A DNA stretch of 39,861 bases. It comes from Parachlorella kessleri. Taxonomy: Eukaryota; Chlorophyta; Trebouxiophyceae; Chlorellales; Chlorellaceae. The translations under genes and the position numbers were made by a program. Location: the NCBI GenBank assembly GCA_001598975.1, contig BBXU01003222.1, positions 1 through 39,861 on the forward strand. Reading direction: 5' to 3'. Below the pieces are notes generated by a model. The model was not told where the DNA came from. It worked only from the letters and a program-made list of their open reading frames with translations, and ran no database searches. Of the stretch, positions 21,966-33,600 are shown in pieces. Every line of letters starts with the position of its first letter. The stretch's first letter is position 1.

Positions 21966-22650
21966 GATTCAGCAACCTCCCCTTAGAATAAGTGTACGGT
22001 GTAGCAATGCGGGCCAGCAGCAATATTGTCGGGCAGAGGACACCCCAATAGGCAAGGGCGGGGGTAGGTTTGCAGGTATCAAGTCACTGAGGGGCGACCT
22101 GGCAGATTTGCACAATGTTATGTGGTTGGCCACTGCGGCTAGCATGTGTATGGCTTGCAATCAATCAGTCGGGTTTCATAACACATTGGTAGGGTTTGCA
22201 AGGTTGTTGCTCCTCCCCAAACTTGCAACTTGTCCAGGACTGTGGTTGACAAATGCTGGCTGTGTAGTAATCAGTACGAGGCTGGGCAAGGCACCCAGCC
22301 TGTAAACCTTGCCAAAGACAGCACGCTCCCCAATGCGCCTGGAGGCTGGCGAGTTGTACATGGACCCAGCAGCCATGTAGCCTACCCTTAGTGGCTATCC
22401 TTGGTGCGGCTCAGCCCCTTATGATTCACGAGCCCGGTGCGGTTCCACTTGTGAACACCCCTGCTCCCAAGTAGCCTCTGCTCGGCCTCGATTGTCTAAA
22501 GCTTAGTGGAAGCAACCAGGCCTAGCGCGGAGCTTTGCAGAAAGCTGCCTGCACACCGTGCTTCACCCGTGGGGTTAACATACATGTTGATCACACGTCA
22601 CAACACTTTGTCCGTTCTTGCGTCCGCTGTCCCGTGCCAGGCTTTCCTAA
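21966..22650. other. 3' flank and intergenic region
   Basis: A TGTAA at 22301-22305 could be the poly(A) signal of the upstream gene, though it is some 340 nt past the stop. Short coding-like peptides occur on both strands near 22310-22376, but none forms a supported exon. Confidence 0.3.
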
Positions 22651-22779
22651 ATGTGTCCCAGGATTTACGATGAGCAGCTGCTGCTGTTTGTGGGTGGGCG
22701 TGGGCAGGTCAAGTATGTTCCCGCCGCACTGAAGTGGCGGAACCCGTCCCTGCGATGCCCCAAATGGGAGTTGCCTTAG
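22651..22779 (+). CDS. Hypothetical 42-residue ORF or exon
   Basis: Open frame MCPRIYDEQLLLFVGGRGQV followed by KYVPAALKWRNPSLRCPKWE and a stop. The composition (charged, Trp, paired Cys-Pro) is protein-like and an AG acceptor (CCCAG) precedes RIYDE, so it may be a terminal exon rather than a whole gene. No partner exon or family could be assigned. Confidence 0.22.
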   Translation: MCPRIYDEQLLLFVGGRGQVKYVPAALKWRNPSLRCPKWELP

Positions 22780-23089
22780 AGAAGAAGACTCCTGGATCTC
22801 AACCGTGCTGGCAGCAGCTCCCGCACGACCTCTCACCCACCAGTCCTAGCGAGGTGCGTTTTAGCGCTGCCCTGCGACTGCGTTGGGGTGGTTATCTTTC
22901 AGTCTTGTTTGTTTGTCAGTAAGGGCTTTTCGGTCGGCGTCTCATGGTGGTGAATGAGCCCGTGCAGGTTAATTATAAGCCTTGTATGCTTGCAGTGCAA
23001 CCAGAAGAGCAAGCATAAACACAATGTGCAAGTTGAACAGTCTTAACAGCTTGCTGGAACTCTGCTGTGCAGGTTAGCAGGGGTTCACC

Positions 23090-23224
23090 ATGAACCAGGC
23101 AATCTATGTCTCTCTGTCTCTCATTGGCCTGGTGGCCATTGTGGGAGCTGGTGTTGGTGTTGGTAGCGGCGTGGCACTGATCAGCCAGCAGCCGCAGGCG
23201 AAGACTGAGCCAACCAAGCACTGA
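23090..23224 (+). CDS. Hypothetical 44-residue single-pass membrane protein
   Basis: The frame starts MNQAIYVSLSLIGLVAIVGA, continues GVGVGSGVALIS, and ends in a short polar tail TEPTKH. That is one long hydrophobic helix with glycines at alternate positions, like small subunits of membrane complexes, though it does not match PsbX, PetM or PetN. An AG acceptor lies just upstream (TTAGCAG before GGGTTCACC). A preceding exon ending MVVNEPVQ at about 22966 would join in phase, so the ORF may be a last exon. A TGTAA at 23577-23581 lies some 350 nt downstream. Confidence 0.35.
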   Translation: MNQAIYVSLSLIGLVAIVGAGVGVGSGVALISQQPQAKTEPTKH

Positions 23225-23827
23225 GTGGTTAGTTGCTGTGGCATACAGCAGCGGCAGCAGCAGCAGCAGCTAGTGCTGGCTAGCTTGGGGAAGTTGCAGC
23301 TTTTGCAAAGGTGCCTGGCCGTGTGCCTACCTGACGGCCCGGGTTTGGGAGCGCGAGTGCCAGTTCTTTGCCAATGGCTGGCTACTTCTGTGGCAAAGGG
23401 TTTGGCACAAAGTGTCAATAAGGTCTCGGGGCGGTGGCTGGCTGGGTGGTGATGCTCGGTATCCCATGTGGGCAGTGCCTGCCTGCCTGTCCCTGTTAAT
23501 GGAGGCTTGGCAGTGTAGAGCTGTTCATTGTGTGGGCTTGACTCCATGCCATGGCTGTCATTTGGTATCTGTATGTTGTAAAGTTGAGGGCAGGGTTCAA
23601 GCAAGGACTGTAAGCTAACAACATAGAGATGGGAATGAAGTCTGGCCTGGGTATAGGAGGGTACAAGTGCTGCACTGAGCCGCATTGTACGTGCCCGAGA
23701 GAGTGGGTTCTCCACCCAGGAAGCTTTTTCAAGCTCACAGATTTGGCAGAATGTAACAGGTACACCACCAGGTTCATGCAGCAGTGTCACAATGACGAGT
23801 TCCCCTGCCGGCTGCAACAGAACCACA
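23225..23827. other. Intergenic with 3' flank of the small membrane ORF
   Basis: Contains a CAG run near 23247-23270 and the TGTAA at 23577-23581. A 258-codon minus-strand frame (23104-23880) is mostly an antisense shadow of the small ORF and the repeat and shows no domain. Confidence 0.3.
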
Positions 23828-23965
23828 GGGGAGAGAATTACTGGCTCAGAACTCAGGCAAGAATCAGGCTCAACCTGCATCCAGCCCTGTCAGTCCAGTC
23901 CAGCCCAGCTCTACTCCCTGTTTGCACTACCTGCCACCCATGCTAAGAACCACTACCCGACATTT
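23828..23965 (+). repeat. Dispersed repeat, copy C
   Basis: Same order of blocks as copy B: GAGAGAATTACTGGCTCAGA, ACTCAGGCAAGAATCAGG, TGCATCCAGCCCTGTCAGTC, CTCCCTGTTTGCACTACCTG and CCACCCATGCTAAGA. It lies more than 5 kb from copies A and B in the same orientation. Confidence 0.75.
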
Positions 23966-24621
23966 TTGCTGGGTTGACAGATGGGCTGAAGCATCTGCTA
24001 CATCGTCTCAACGCCGAGTTGCCCTGCAAGCTGCATGACTGGAGCTGGCTGCCTCTGCTCTCCAACTTGCCTCCGTGGCCCCAACCAAGACTTGCCACTC
24101 CAGCTGCCTTTGGAGAGCACTACGTGCCATTGGCGTCAAGTATTATGCTGTGCAGGACATTCAAAGGCAGCTGTCTGTAATGGCTCTGGCCCATGACGTA
24201 TTCCTCGGCGATGCTATCATGTAAAACTGCAGTTGCACCTCGTGGTCAACAAGACAGCGTGTTGGTGCTGCCCGGCCTTCCCCTTGCACTTGTGTACACC
24301 CCATAGCGGTTCTTTATCACTCGTATCACTTACTGCTGGTTATAAGCTTTCTCCAATTTCCTAGTTTAGGGCTGTGCAAAGCTACCAGCGCACAAGAGCA
24401 TCTATCAGCATGCTACCTTTCGTCAGCTGACCCACAAATACACTCCAGCAGCTACCTATCCCGTATTCCCACTACCTGCCGCCATAGAAAGGGTACTGAG
24501 AGAAGAACTCACAACTCGCCACAGAAAATAGCAGTATGACGTAACAAGCCTCTCATACTGCCTCCGAGGCACATTTGCTGGCCTAATCTGCACAGGGCTC
24601 CCCCACAATACTAAACGATCC
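23966..24621. other. Intergenic, 3' flank of the SUMO protease gene
   Basis: A 60-codon open stretch (24042-24224, plus) reads ALRAIGVKYYAVQDIQRQLS and may be a decayed coding fragment. At 24448-24500 CCCACTACCTGCCGCCAT...GGGTACTGAGA resembles the 3' part of repeat copy B. No poly(A) signal for the minus-strand gene was identified. Confidence 0.35.
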
Positions 24622-27600
24622 CTAGTCTATGACGCAGACGTCGTCTGCACTATCGTCCAGCTTGCCCCGGTGCTCTGTCTCAGCCTCCCCCCGGCAGCTG
24701 CTCTGGCGCTTGGACGAGCAAATGCCACCTGACATGCTAGAGTTGCCATGCACCCCTGCCACAGCCTGGCCCTGCTGCTGCTGCTGCCGCTGCTGGTGAG
24801 ACCGCAGGTGCTCCCGATCTGCCTGCCAACCCCCAGGGTTGACTTCTGCTGCCTCGTCCAGCTCCAGCTCTAAGTGGGCCTCCTGACCAGCCGAGGCAGG
24901 AGTGCCGCTGTCGCGGCCTGCGGCAGCTGTGCCCTGGACAGCAGTGGGACTGGGAGCAGGCGCCAGCCCTGGGTGCTTCGCCTGCGTTGCCGCCTTCGCC
25001 GCAGCAGCAGCGGCTGGTTCTGTCGCATTGCTCGATCTTCGTTCCCGCAGGTCCTGCCGCGCCCTTGCCGCGCTGCCTGAGCCCTTGACTGGCCTTTTCC
25101 CTGCCGGCTGGGTAGGCTGCGTCAAGGCTGCAGGTACTGCAGGAACAGCAGCTGCCCCCGTGGCCAGCCACGCGCCACCACCGTGCAGCATGCCCCGCTG
25201 CTGTTGCGGACTGCCCTGCTGTTGCGGACTGCCCTGCTGCTGCTGGGACTTCTGTCGCGTTTCCTGACGGGAGCGCTGTTCCTGCTGCTGGGCTTGCAGT
25301 AGCTGCTGCTGTGCCTGAGGGGGGGAGTCCATGAGGGCGGCAAAGGGCTTCCGAGATGCTGTCGCACCTTGCTGGCTGACCTGCCCGCTTGCTGATGGGA
25401 CAAGCTGTGCATTCTCTGCGGCCCAGCTGGCGCCAGTGGGTCTCGGTGGCAACGAGCCATAGCCAGCCTCATCCTTGGCCCACCACCAATGCTGACGGTG
25501 CTGTTGTTGCTGTTGCTGTTGCTGTTCCTGCTTGTGCTGCTGGGGCGGCGCTGGGCAGGCGGCATACTGTGAAACATGCGGCGCAGGCTGGCCTAGGAAA
25601 TGCCCCAAACCAGCAACTGCTGCCGGCTCTGCTGGGGCACCTGCTCCCCTACAGGTAGCAGGCGTGGCATCCTCGTTGCAGTTCCCCAGCATCCACACAG
25701 CAGGGCCCTCTGGGTTGCCGGCCCTTTGCGCCCGCCTGTTGACACCTGCTGCCGCGCTGCCCTCTGCGGCACCGCCCTGCTGCTGCTGCTGCCAAGATGG
25801 CGCTGCCGCTTGGCGTGGTTCCACATGCATGCTAACAGTCCCGCCAAGGCCCAAGGAGGGGTCAAGCACGGCAGGAGAGACAGGCTCTTGAGGCCGCTTA
25901 GCCGGCAACCTGCCTTTGCGCCCGTTGGCCACGCGGCGCGGAGACCGCAACTGCGGCAGCGCCTGTGGCCGCTCGCCATGCTGAGACTGCAGCACCAGTG
26001 CTGAGGGCGGCAAGGGCAACTGCCCTGGTGCACTGGAGGCCAGCAGGGGCATGGAGTGCGACGGGTCCTCCAGCGGCAAAGGCTGGTGATGGTCATGCTC
26101 GCCTTCATCTGTCAGATCCACCACATGGAGGCCTGCCGGAGGCGCTGCTGCCGGTAGGGCGACAGATTGCGTGCCCCTGGGCAGGTCCAGCTGGGCGCGC
26201 TGCGGCTGCTGGGCCTGCTGAGGTGGCAGCGTGGCGGCATACGGGGCCTGCTCAGGGCCTGCAGTGAGGCGAGGTGCAGGTGAGTGTACGGCCTTGCTGC
26301 TATGGAGCTACTTTCACCCCTTCTATACATGTCATAGGCAGCAGTCCACAAAAGATTCCTGCCTGACACATGGTGCACCAGCAGGCGTGCTTCAATGTAC
26401 AGCAGTGCTGCAGTCTTACCCAGACTATAACCACAAACAGGCACCCCAGGAACACCGCAGCAGCCTGGCGAAATGTGACATGCGCTCACCTTCAAGGCTG
26501 ATGTGGCGCACCCCTTCCCGCATTTCCGCATCAGTGCCCACGTCCTCTTCCATGGAATCTGGCAAGGCAGGAGCAGCAGCCTGTGGGGCGCCCGTCGCAG
26601 TGGCAGGGAAGGCCCCTAGAGAGGGTTCGTGCAGATGGCTGCGCGCAAGGGCAGCTGCTGCTGCCGTGCAGGCTTGGGCTGCTGCTAGCTCAGAGGGTGG
26701 TAGACTGACGGGCTGAGGCTGGGAGGGCAAGCTGGCTCGACAGCCGAGGGAGAACTCCTCATCTCCCTCGGTGAGCTCAGCATCAGGGTCGCTCTCCTGG
26801 CTTCCACGCTGCTCCCGCTGCTGCAACCCGCTGCCCTCATCAAGGCTTCCATGCTGTTCCCAGGGGCCTGCGTCAATGCTGGGGTGCGCCGCTACCTGCG
26901 CTGCATCTCCCTTCCAGCCACCATCGCCGGCAGTAAGGGCTGCAGGGCTCGCCTTGCGCACAAACCCGCTCACCCAGTCACCCCTGCCTCCGCCCAGGTG
27001 CTGCTCAGCCTGCTGCAGCTCCCGTCTTGCCGCTGCCGCTGCCCTGAGACTGCCCATGCTGGCCACGGTGCCGGTTGCGGCGCCTATGCCCCCCACCATG
27101 CAGTGGTTGTTGCGGCCTCCGATGTCCAGGTGGGCTTCTGCCGCCGCTGCCATGGCTTGCTCCTCCCCCGCCTCCTCTCCATGCAGGTCCACCACTTCTG
27201 GGGACCCCAGCCACACCGCCTCCTGAACCTGGCGCTCTGGCTGCCCCTGCTGCTGCTGCTGCTGGGTTGGAGGGTGCTGCTGTTGCAGCTGCAGGAGGTG
27301 TAGGCGTCCCTCGGGGCCTCCTTCCTGCTGCTGTTGTTGTTGCTGCTGTTCTCGCCGCTGTGCCGCTGCTGGTACTGCCACCTCCCCTGCGGCCGCTGCT
27401 TGATCCGGGTGGGGGGTGGCGCTGCCGTTTTCCGAGCCCGGGTACACGCAGCTGTGAGGTAGGAGATGCTGATGCTGTCTCAGATACTGGTGGGCACGGG
27501 CATTTGCACTTGCTATCCCATCCACAATATCGAAATGGAACAATCTCTCATCAGGAGGCCGGTCTCCCTACAGAGCATGAGCAGTTTGGTGGTAAATCAC

Positions 27601-30600
27601 TTCACGCCTGAGTGTGCCTGCCTCCTCGTGAGTGTGGCACTGGAAACAACTGGCATGGGCTTGCAATCCTTAGTCCCATGAAATACACTGGCTGATAGGC
27701 TGGCCAAGCAATCGTCTGCTGCACTGCTGCACCACCACTCCACCCACCTCATACTTAAGGCAAAGCTTCACCACATGCAGGTCCCAGTCTGTGCGCAGGT
27801 TGATGGAGCAAACCTGGGTCCAGTCAGGTTCCGACCCGTCATCTGCAGCAGCACAAGGGGCACCTTGGCTAACCACCGTCCCCGCCTAATGCCAAAACCT
27901 CAGGGCATGGAGCCGGCTAGCAAGATCAAGCTCTCACAGCAGCCGCAGCCATGGCTGGTTAGTCACTATCAGCATAGCAAGTGCTCACCTACGTCACAGC
28001 AAAGCTCCCCTTGGGAACCATCCGCAAACTCAAACTCATCAGCCTGCTGTGCCCCCAGCTGCAGCTGTGTCCCGCCGCCGCCAGCCGCATAGCTTGAGCC
28101 GGCCGCACCCCGGTCACCGCCGAGGCAGCGGTGACTGTCAGCTGCGCCACCGCTTCCGTCCTCTCGGCTGCGGACTGCTGCAGGCAACGCCGCACTTGTT
28201 GGGCCCTGTGGCAGCTGCAAGAAGTCTGGGAAGGCGGCGTCCCCCTGGGCTGCCTCCAGCCCTTGTCCCTGCCGCTCACGCCGCTGCTGCCGCTGGCTGC
28301 GGCCCTGCTGCTGCTGCTGCTCCTGTTGGGCCTGCCCTTTCCCCTCGTCTTCGCTGTTGCTCCAGTCAGGTGGGTCCGAATCCACAGGCTCTGGTCGTGG
28401 CCTGCGTCGACGCTGCTGCTGCTGCTGCTGCCGTCCCGGCCGCTGCTGCTGCTTTCCAGCCGGCCCCCGGGCGTTGGACACGCCCTCACCATCATACCAA
28501 TAATGTTTGCTATGGATGCCCTGCAGCAAAAACAAGCAAATTGCAAGGCATGCTTGTCTCTCAACTGGCCTTGGCAGGAGCTGCCCAAGATGTCCGCGTT
28601 ACAGGATATGCAACGGTCACCACATATCGTCTTGGGAGCTGTCGCCCTCCCCAGGGAGCAGGTCTTTTTGTTGTTGCAAGATGCGCCTTGTCAACTCCGT
28701 TACTTGGGTATCATACAGGCTTCTCCCCAGCGCACAGTGACACGCCCAACGTCAGGCGTCAACCCTTAACCAACCTCCAGTCAGCGCTGCTCACACCCAA
28801 CAGTGCCCCAAGTTACACTACACACATCCTATACCTGCTTGGTTTTCTTCTTGGGCTGCAGGCCGTGCTGCTCTGCTGCTGCGCTAGGGTGCGCAGCTTC
28901 CACCGCAGGCAGAGCCTGTGTGGAGTAGGGAGGACTGCTCAATAGATCCACCACATCCTCCCCAGCTTCTTGCTGCTGTTGCCCAACGCGCTGTGCTTGC
29001 TGTGCCTGCTGCGGTCCAGGGCCAGGCACCGGCGCCTTCTCCTCTCCAGCACCCAGCATCTCCTGGTCCTCCTGCTAGGCAAAGTTGCAGCATCAAAAGT
29101 TGGTTGTCTTGAAAGTTGCAACAACCTTGGCAAGCGAGAAAAAACCCAACCACGCTCTCAGAACCGCTCCACCTTAAGCACGTGCAAGGAGCAATGCGGC
29201 AGTTACTGTGGAATCTCTGGGGCAGCCTGTGGACAGGCATTTAGCTAGACAGAAGTCCAGCTGTTCCGCACTAGGTCGCTGCGTACCAACCCTTGCCGCT
29301 ACACAGCCCAGCACTACGGGTGTTTCAGGGCACGGCCGAGACCAACCACCAAAGCCAGGAACTCACGCACCTCCTCCCACACTGACTGCTCCTGCTGCCG
29401 CACCAGCCGTCCCCGCTGCTCGCCGCCGTCTCGCCTGCCACGCCTTCGCCCCCTGCGGCCCTGCTGCCCCTCCTCCCCGCTTGGGCCCCTGCCAAGCCCA
29501 GCAGTCTCAGCTGCAGCCTGCACCTGGGGATGCTGCTCTCGCCCAGCTACGGCTGCTGCTGCCGCTAAGTCAACATCAATGTCAGGCCCATCTTCCCACA
29601 CAAGGTGGATGGGTGTGGGGCCACCAGCTTCATGGGTTACGCTGGCCCACTGCCTCTTGCGCCCGCCAGTGTCGGTGAGGGCGGCTGTGGCTGCTGAGGG
29701 CGGAAGTGCTACTGCCGCTGCTGCTGAGGGTCCAGCGCCGCCGGCCCCCTCGTCGCTGTCCCTGCCGCCAGGAATTACTAGGCACTCCATCAGAATGCTT
29801 CACCGTAAGAGTAGCCAGAGTGCCCAACCAGGACAATACATAGATGATTTGGTCAGCAAGGGACACGACCACCTTGACACAGGGAACGAACCCTTGCAGA
29901 CAATATGCAGGCAGACGAGCCGGCATCAACCAAGTTTGGACCACACATACTTTGCTAGCACGTTCTGTAACGCGAATGTCATTCATTGCCTGGACAGGGA
30001 AGGCAACAGCACCTACTCTGGCATGGTATCGGAGGTGTGATAGTCAGCCACAAGGCTCTCCGGCTGCTGGCTGCCTGGCCCGTCCTGGCTGTTGGACAGC
30101 CGTATTAGGAACTCATCCTGGCTGCCATCGACAGAGGCCTGCATTGAAAGACAATGGGAATTGCAGGGACCAACTGAGGCATGCTGCTCCCGGGGCATGC
30201 TGCGCAGCATGGCCACTTCCAACACAGGCTGCATAAATAACTCCCAGGTCAGAAACCACCCTAAACCCCCGTCAGCTACATCCTAGGCCGAAGTATAAGT
30301 TGATACAGAGCTCACTCAATGCATGTCTTCCAGGACCTCACCGGAATGTCCTGCTGTGCAGCGGCATCAAGGTCCTCCCTCCCTGACCGCTTGCTGCCTG
30401 CACCGCCGTCGCTGCCATCTGCCAGAGAGGCGCCGTTGGACCTCTGGGCACGCGCCTCCGCAGCAGCAGCCAGGACGTCGCGGGCGGGGGCTCCCTGTGG
30501 CATTAGCAACACCAACGGTCACACTGGAAATGCATGGTGTTCAGCTCAAGTTTCAAGGTGCCATCAGGGAAGAGGGCAGGGTCAATAGCACCTGCCACAA

Positions 30601-33600
30601 GTAACTGTCATGAGGCGAGCCAATGTGACCTTGCCAAGGTGGGGTATCTAACCATGCAACCAGTCGCACCAAGCCAGCCCGTCCTGCGTGGACCAGCTCT
30701 GCTAGAACCTGTGGCAACCTGCAGCCTCTCCGAGGTGCCACCCGGCCATCTGTGGCTGTCTTCTAAGCTCTCCACCAACCATGGCATATCACCTCCATCC
30801 GCACCCCCCGTAAAGCAGCAAGCAGACCAACACAGTCAGCAACCCCCGACGTACCCACCCCAGCCCCACCAAGGCAGGGTGTCATTGGGAACCAAAGTAT
30901 GGTTGAAGGCGTGGAGCGACCTTGAGGCACCTGCAAGCCTTTCCGCCTGTGGCAAATCACAAAGGCCTAAGGTCCTCCCAGCCAGCCATGCTGCTCTCAC
31001 CTGCTGTTCCTCCGCAGCAGCCGCGCCCTGAGACCTGCGCCGCGCCCGCTCCTCCCTCTTTTCCTCAACTGCCGGTGCCTCCACGGCTTCTCTCGCTGCC
31101 TCCCTCTTCAGCCTGGCTAGGCGCTTCTCCTTGCGGGACCGCGCCACATCCATCCACACATCAGGCCGCATGTGCTGCAGCAGGCACGACAGTAGCAAGT
31201 GCTGGGGTCAGACTGTCACCTAGTTCCCCTATGTCTGATACAAGTGGTCTGACCTTACAAAGACTTACCCGTGCCCTGGGGATGGGGCCCCTGCCTCTCT
31301 ACAACCCTACTTAGCACAGTAGCAAGCCGCCGGCAGAGCCGATCCGGCCACCCCTTCACAATACGATACTGAGAGGCATGCTCGGCAAGCCTTCAATCAA
31401 CGCCCGATTTCGGCGCACCTCCCTCACTCAGCTCACTTTACTGTCCTTCAGCACCAGGTCCAGCTTCTCCAGCTCGTCCCTCAGCCTCCTCGCCATCTCC
31501 GCCTTCCCTTCCTCCTCGCTCCACAGCAGCTCGGTGCCCGGCTGCAGCTCCCCCGCCGGCCACTCTGGGGGCCTTGGGGGGCCGCCGCCTGCTGGCCTGA
31601 TCATGTCGACCAGGTACCCGCCCTGCTCCTGTAAGATAACATGGGGTAGGGCAATCAGAAATTTGCATGACAGAGCTGAGATCACCGATTCCTAGTTGAC
31701 ACAGCGCAGGAGCCACAACGTCACCCTGCCGCGACGTTCCTCCTACTCCAATGACTGCAGGTCCCAGTCCAATCGCCCTGCCACCTGCCACACAGCTGGA
31801 TGCCCTAGTGTGTAGCTAGTCGGCATGCTGCACGCACTCATCATGCTGATCTACCAAGACCAGGAGTGAACATGCTAGGCTCATGCCCCGTTTGCACATG
31901 CCGCGGTTGTAAGCTGCAAAGCAGTCCTGGCTGTGCACCAGGATGGTAAGAAAGAGTCAAGGGATGAAGGGCAGTGGCACAAATTCAACACTATGCCACT
32001 AGCCAAGCCCAATTGCTGGCCTACCGCCATGAGGCGCAGAAGCATGCGGCGCAGCTCGTTCCGCAGGTTGGAGGCATTGGTGGGCTCAAACCAGACAGTG
32101 GTCAGGAAGCCTGCAGCAAGGCGTCACGACTGGCCATGACAACGCTGGCAGCAGCATGGGCGCCGGGGCACTGCTACCAAGGACCTGGCAGTGGGTGAAA
32201 GCCTGCCTGTGCCGCAAGTATCAATATGGGGTCCCGCACGGTAAGGCACTAATAATACAGGCAGCCACTACTCCAGCCAGGAATGACTAAGAGCGGCAAT
32301 GGACACATATACACATACTGGGGTGCACATGTGACAGCGAATGCAGCATCGTGCCTCTTGGCCCTCACTGGTTAAGCGGGGAGCCCAGCATGGGGGTTGT
32401 CTCAGGGCAGGATATATACCTGGGATGAAGCCATGGCTGTCCTCGAAGAGGTCCTGCCTGTCTTTCTTCCTTGCATCCTTGATCAGAGCCTCCAGCTTCT
32501 GGGCATTGATGGCTGCAAACGAGGGCACCTTGACAACAGTCGCGCTCGAGCCCACAACCAGGCATGGCTGGCTAGTCGACAGAGTGTTCCACCCAGTGTT
32601 GAAAAGCAGCGAAAAGGCGAGCAAATTAGCTTGCCAATGTGCATGGAAGCTTGGGAAAAGGAACACAGCAGGAAAGTTATTGCAATGCGTCCGAGGAAGG
32701 CACAGTAGGCTGCTGCGCTTACCTGGTGGCAGCTTGTGGATGAAGAACTCGGCATAGGTGAGGAGGAACAGCCCGCAGTCACAGAAGTTGCCCTGGATGG
32801 GCAGCTGCATCCAGCAAAGATACGACTCATCGACAGAGGTGGGGAAGTTATGACCTTGCAGGCCAGGTAAGCCAGGACTACAAGTTCAAGGCAGAGACGA
32901 TTGGCGCAACTAATAACCGGTAAGCTTTACCAAGGCTCAAACCAAGCTGCCTAAGGGGCCCCACTTTGATACCCCTGCTTGCCTTGAGGCGGATGCTGGG
33001 CATGTTTTGGGCGCTGTTGAAGTTATGCCACTGGTTGGGGTGCTGCTGCCGCCACGCCCAGGGCCGCCCCTTTGCCTCAGGGTCCACCGCCTGCATACAT
33101 GCACAGTATTTGCAGGTTGGTTGCTTGAGAACATGCATGTTCATGTCTCAGACACCCAGCTCTGCTGCACATATGAGGCAAGCATACTTGTGTGGTAGGG
33201 CACAAGGGACCTCTGGTTGGCGGGTGAAGAAGTTGAAAACTGGTAAACGAGCGCCCAGGTGCAGCTCTCACGGCAGCAGTCTGGCTAGCTAGCTTTAGTT
33301 GTGGACTTGACGCAAATGGAAGTGGCAGCACGCCCCAGGAAAACCGGCAAGCCAGGAGCACTACGCACCTTGAGATTCCATTCGTTGGTGAGGTACATCC
33401 TCAGCGTCTCAACCATCGGAGAGGTCAGGTGCCCGCCTGTAGGGACCATACCAGGAATTTAGGCACCAGGCACATACCGGCGCCGCCAGAAGAAGGACAT
33501 GTGATCTGTCTGGGGAGTAAAACATTGGTGAAGGTCCTTATGTCCATCCACATACAAGCACGCGTTCATGGTTTCAAGATCACTCCCTCAACTCAGGTCG

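Noticed and set aside
23104..23880. 258-residue minus-strand ORF
   Set aside because: It is antisense to the small membrane ORF and dispersed repeat copy C and shows no protein-family character.
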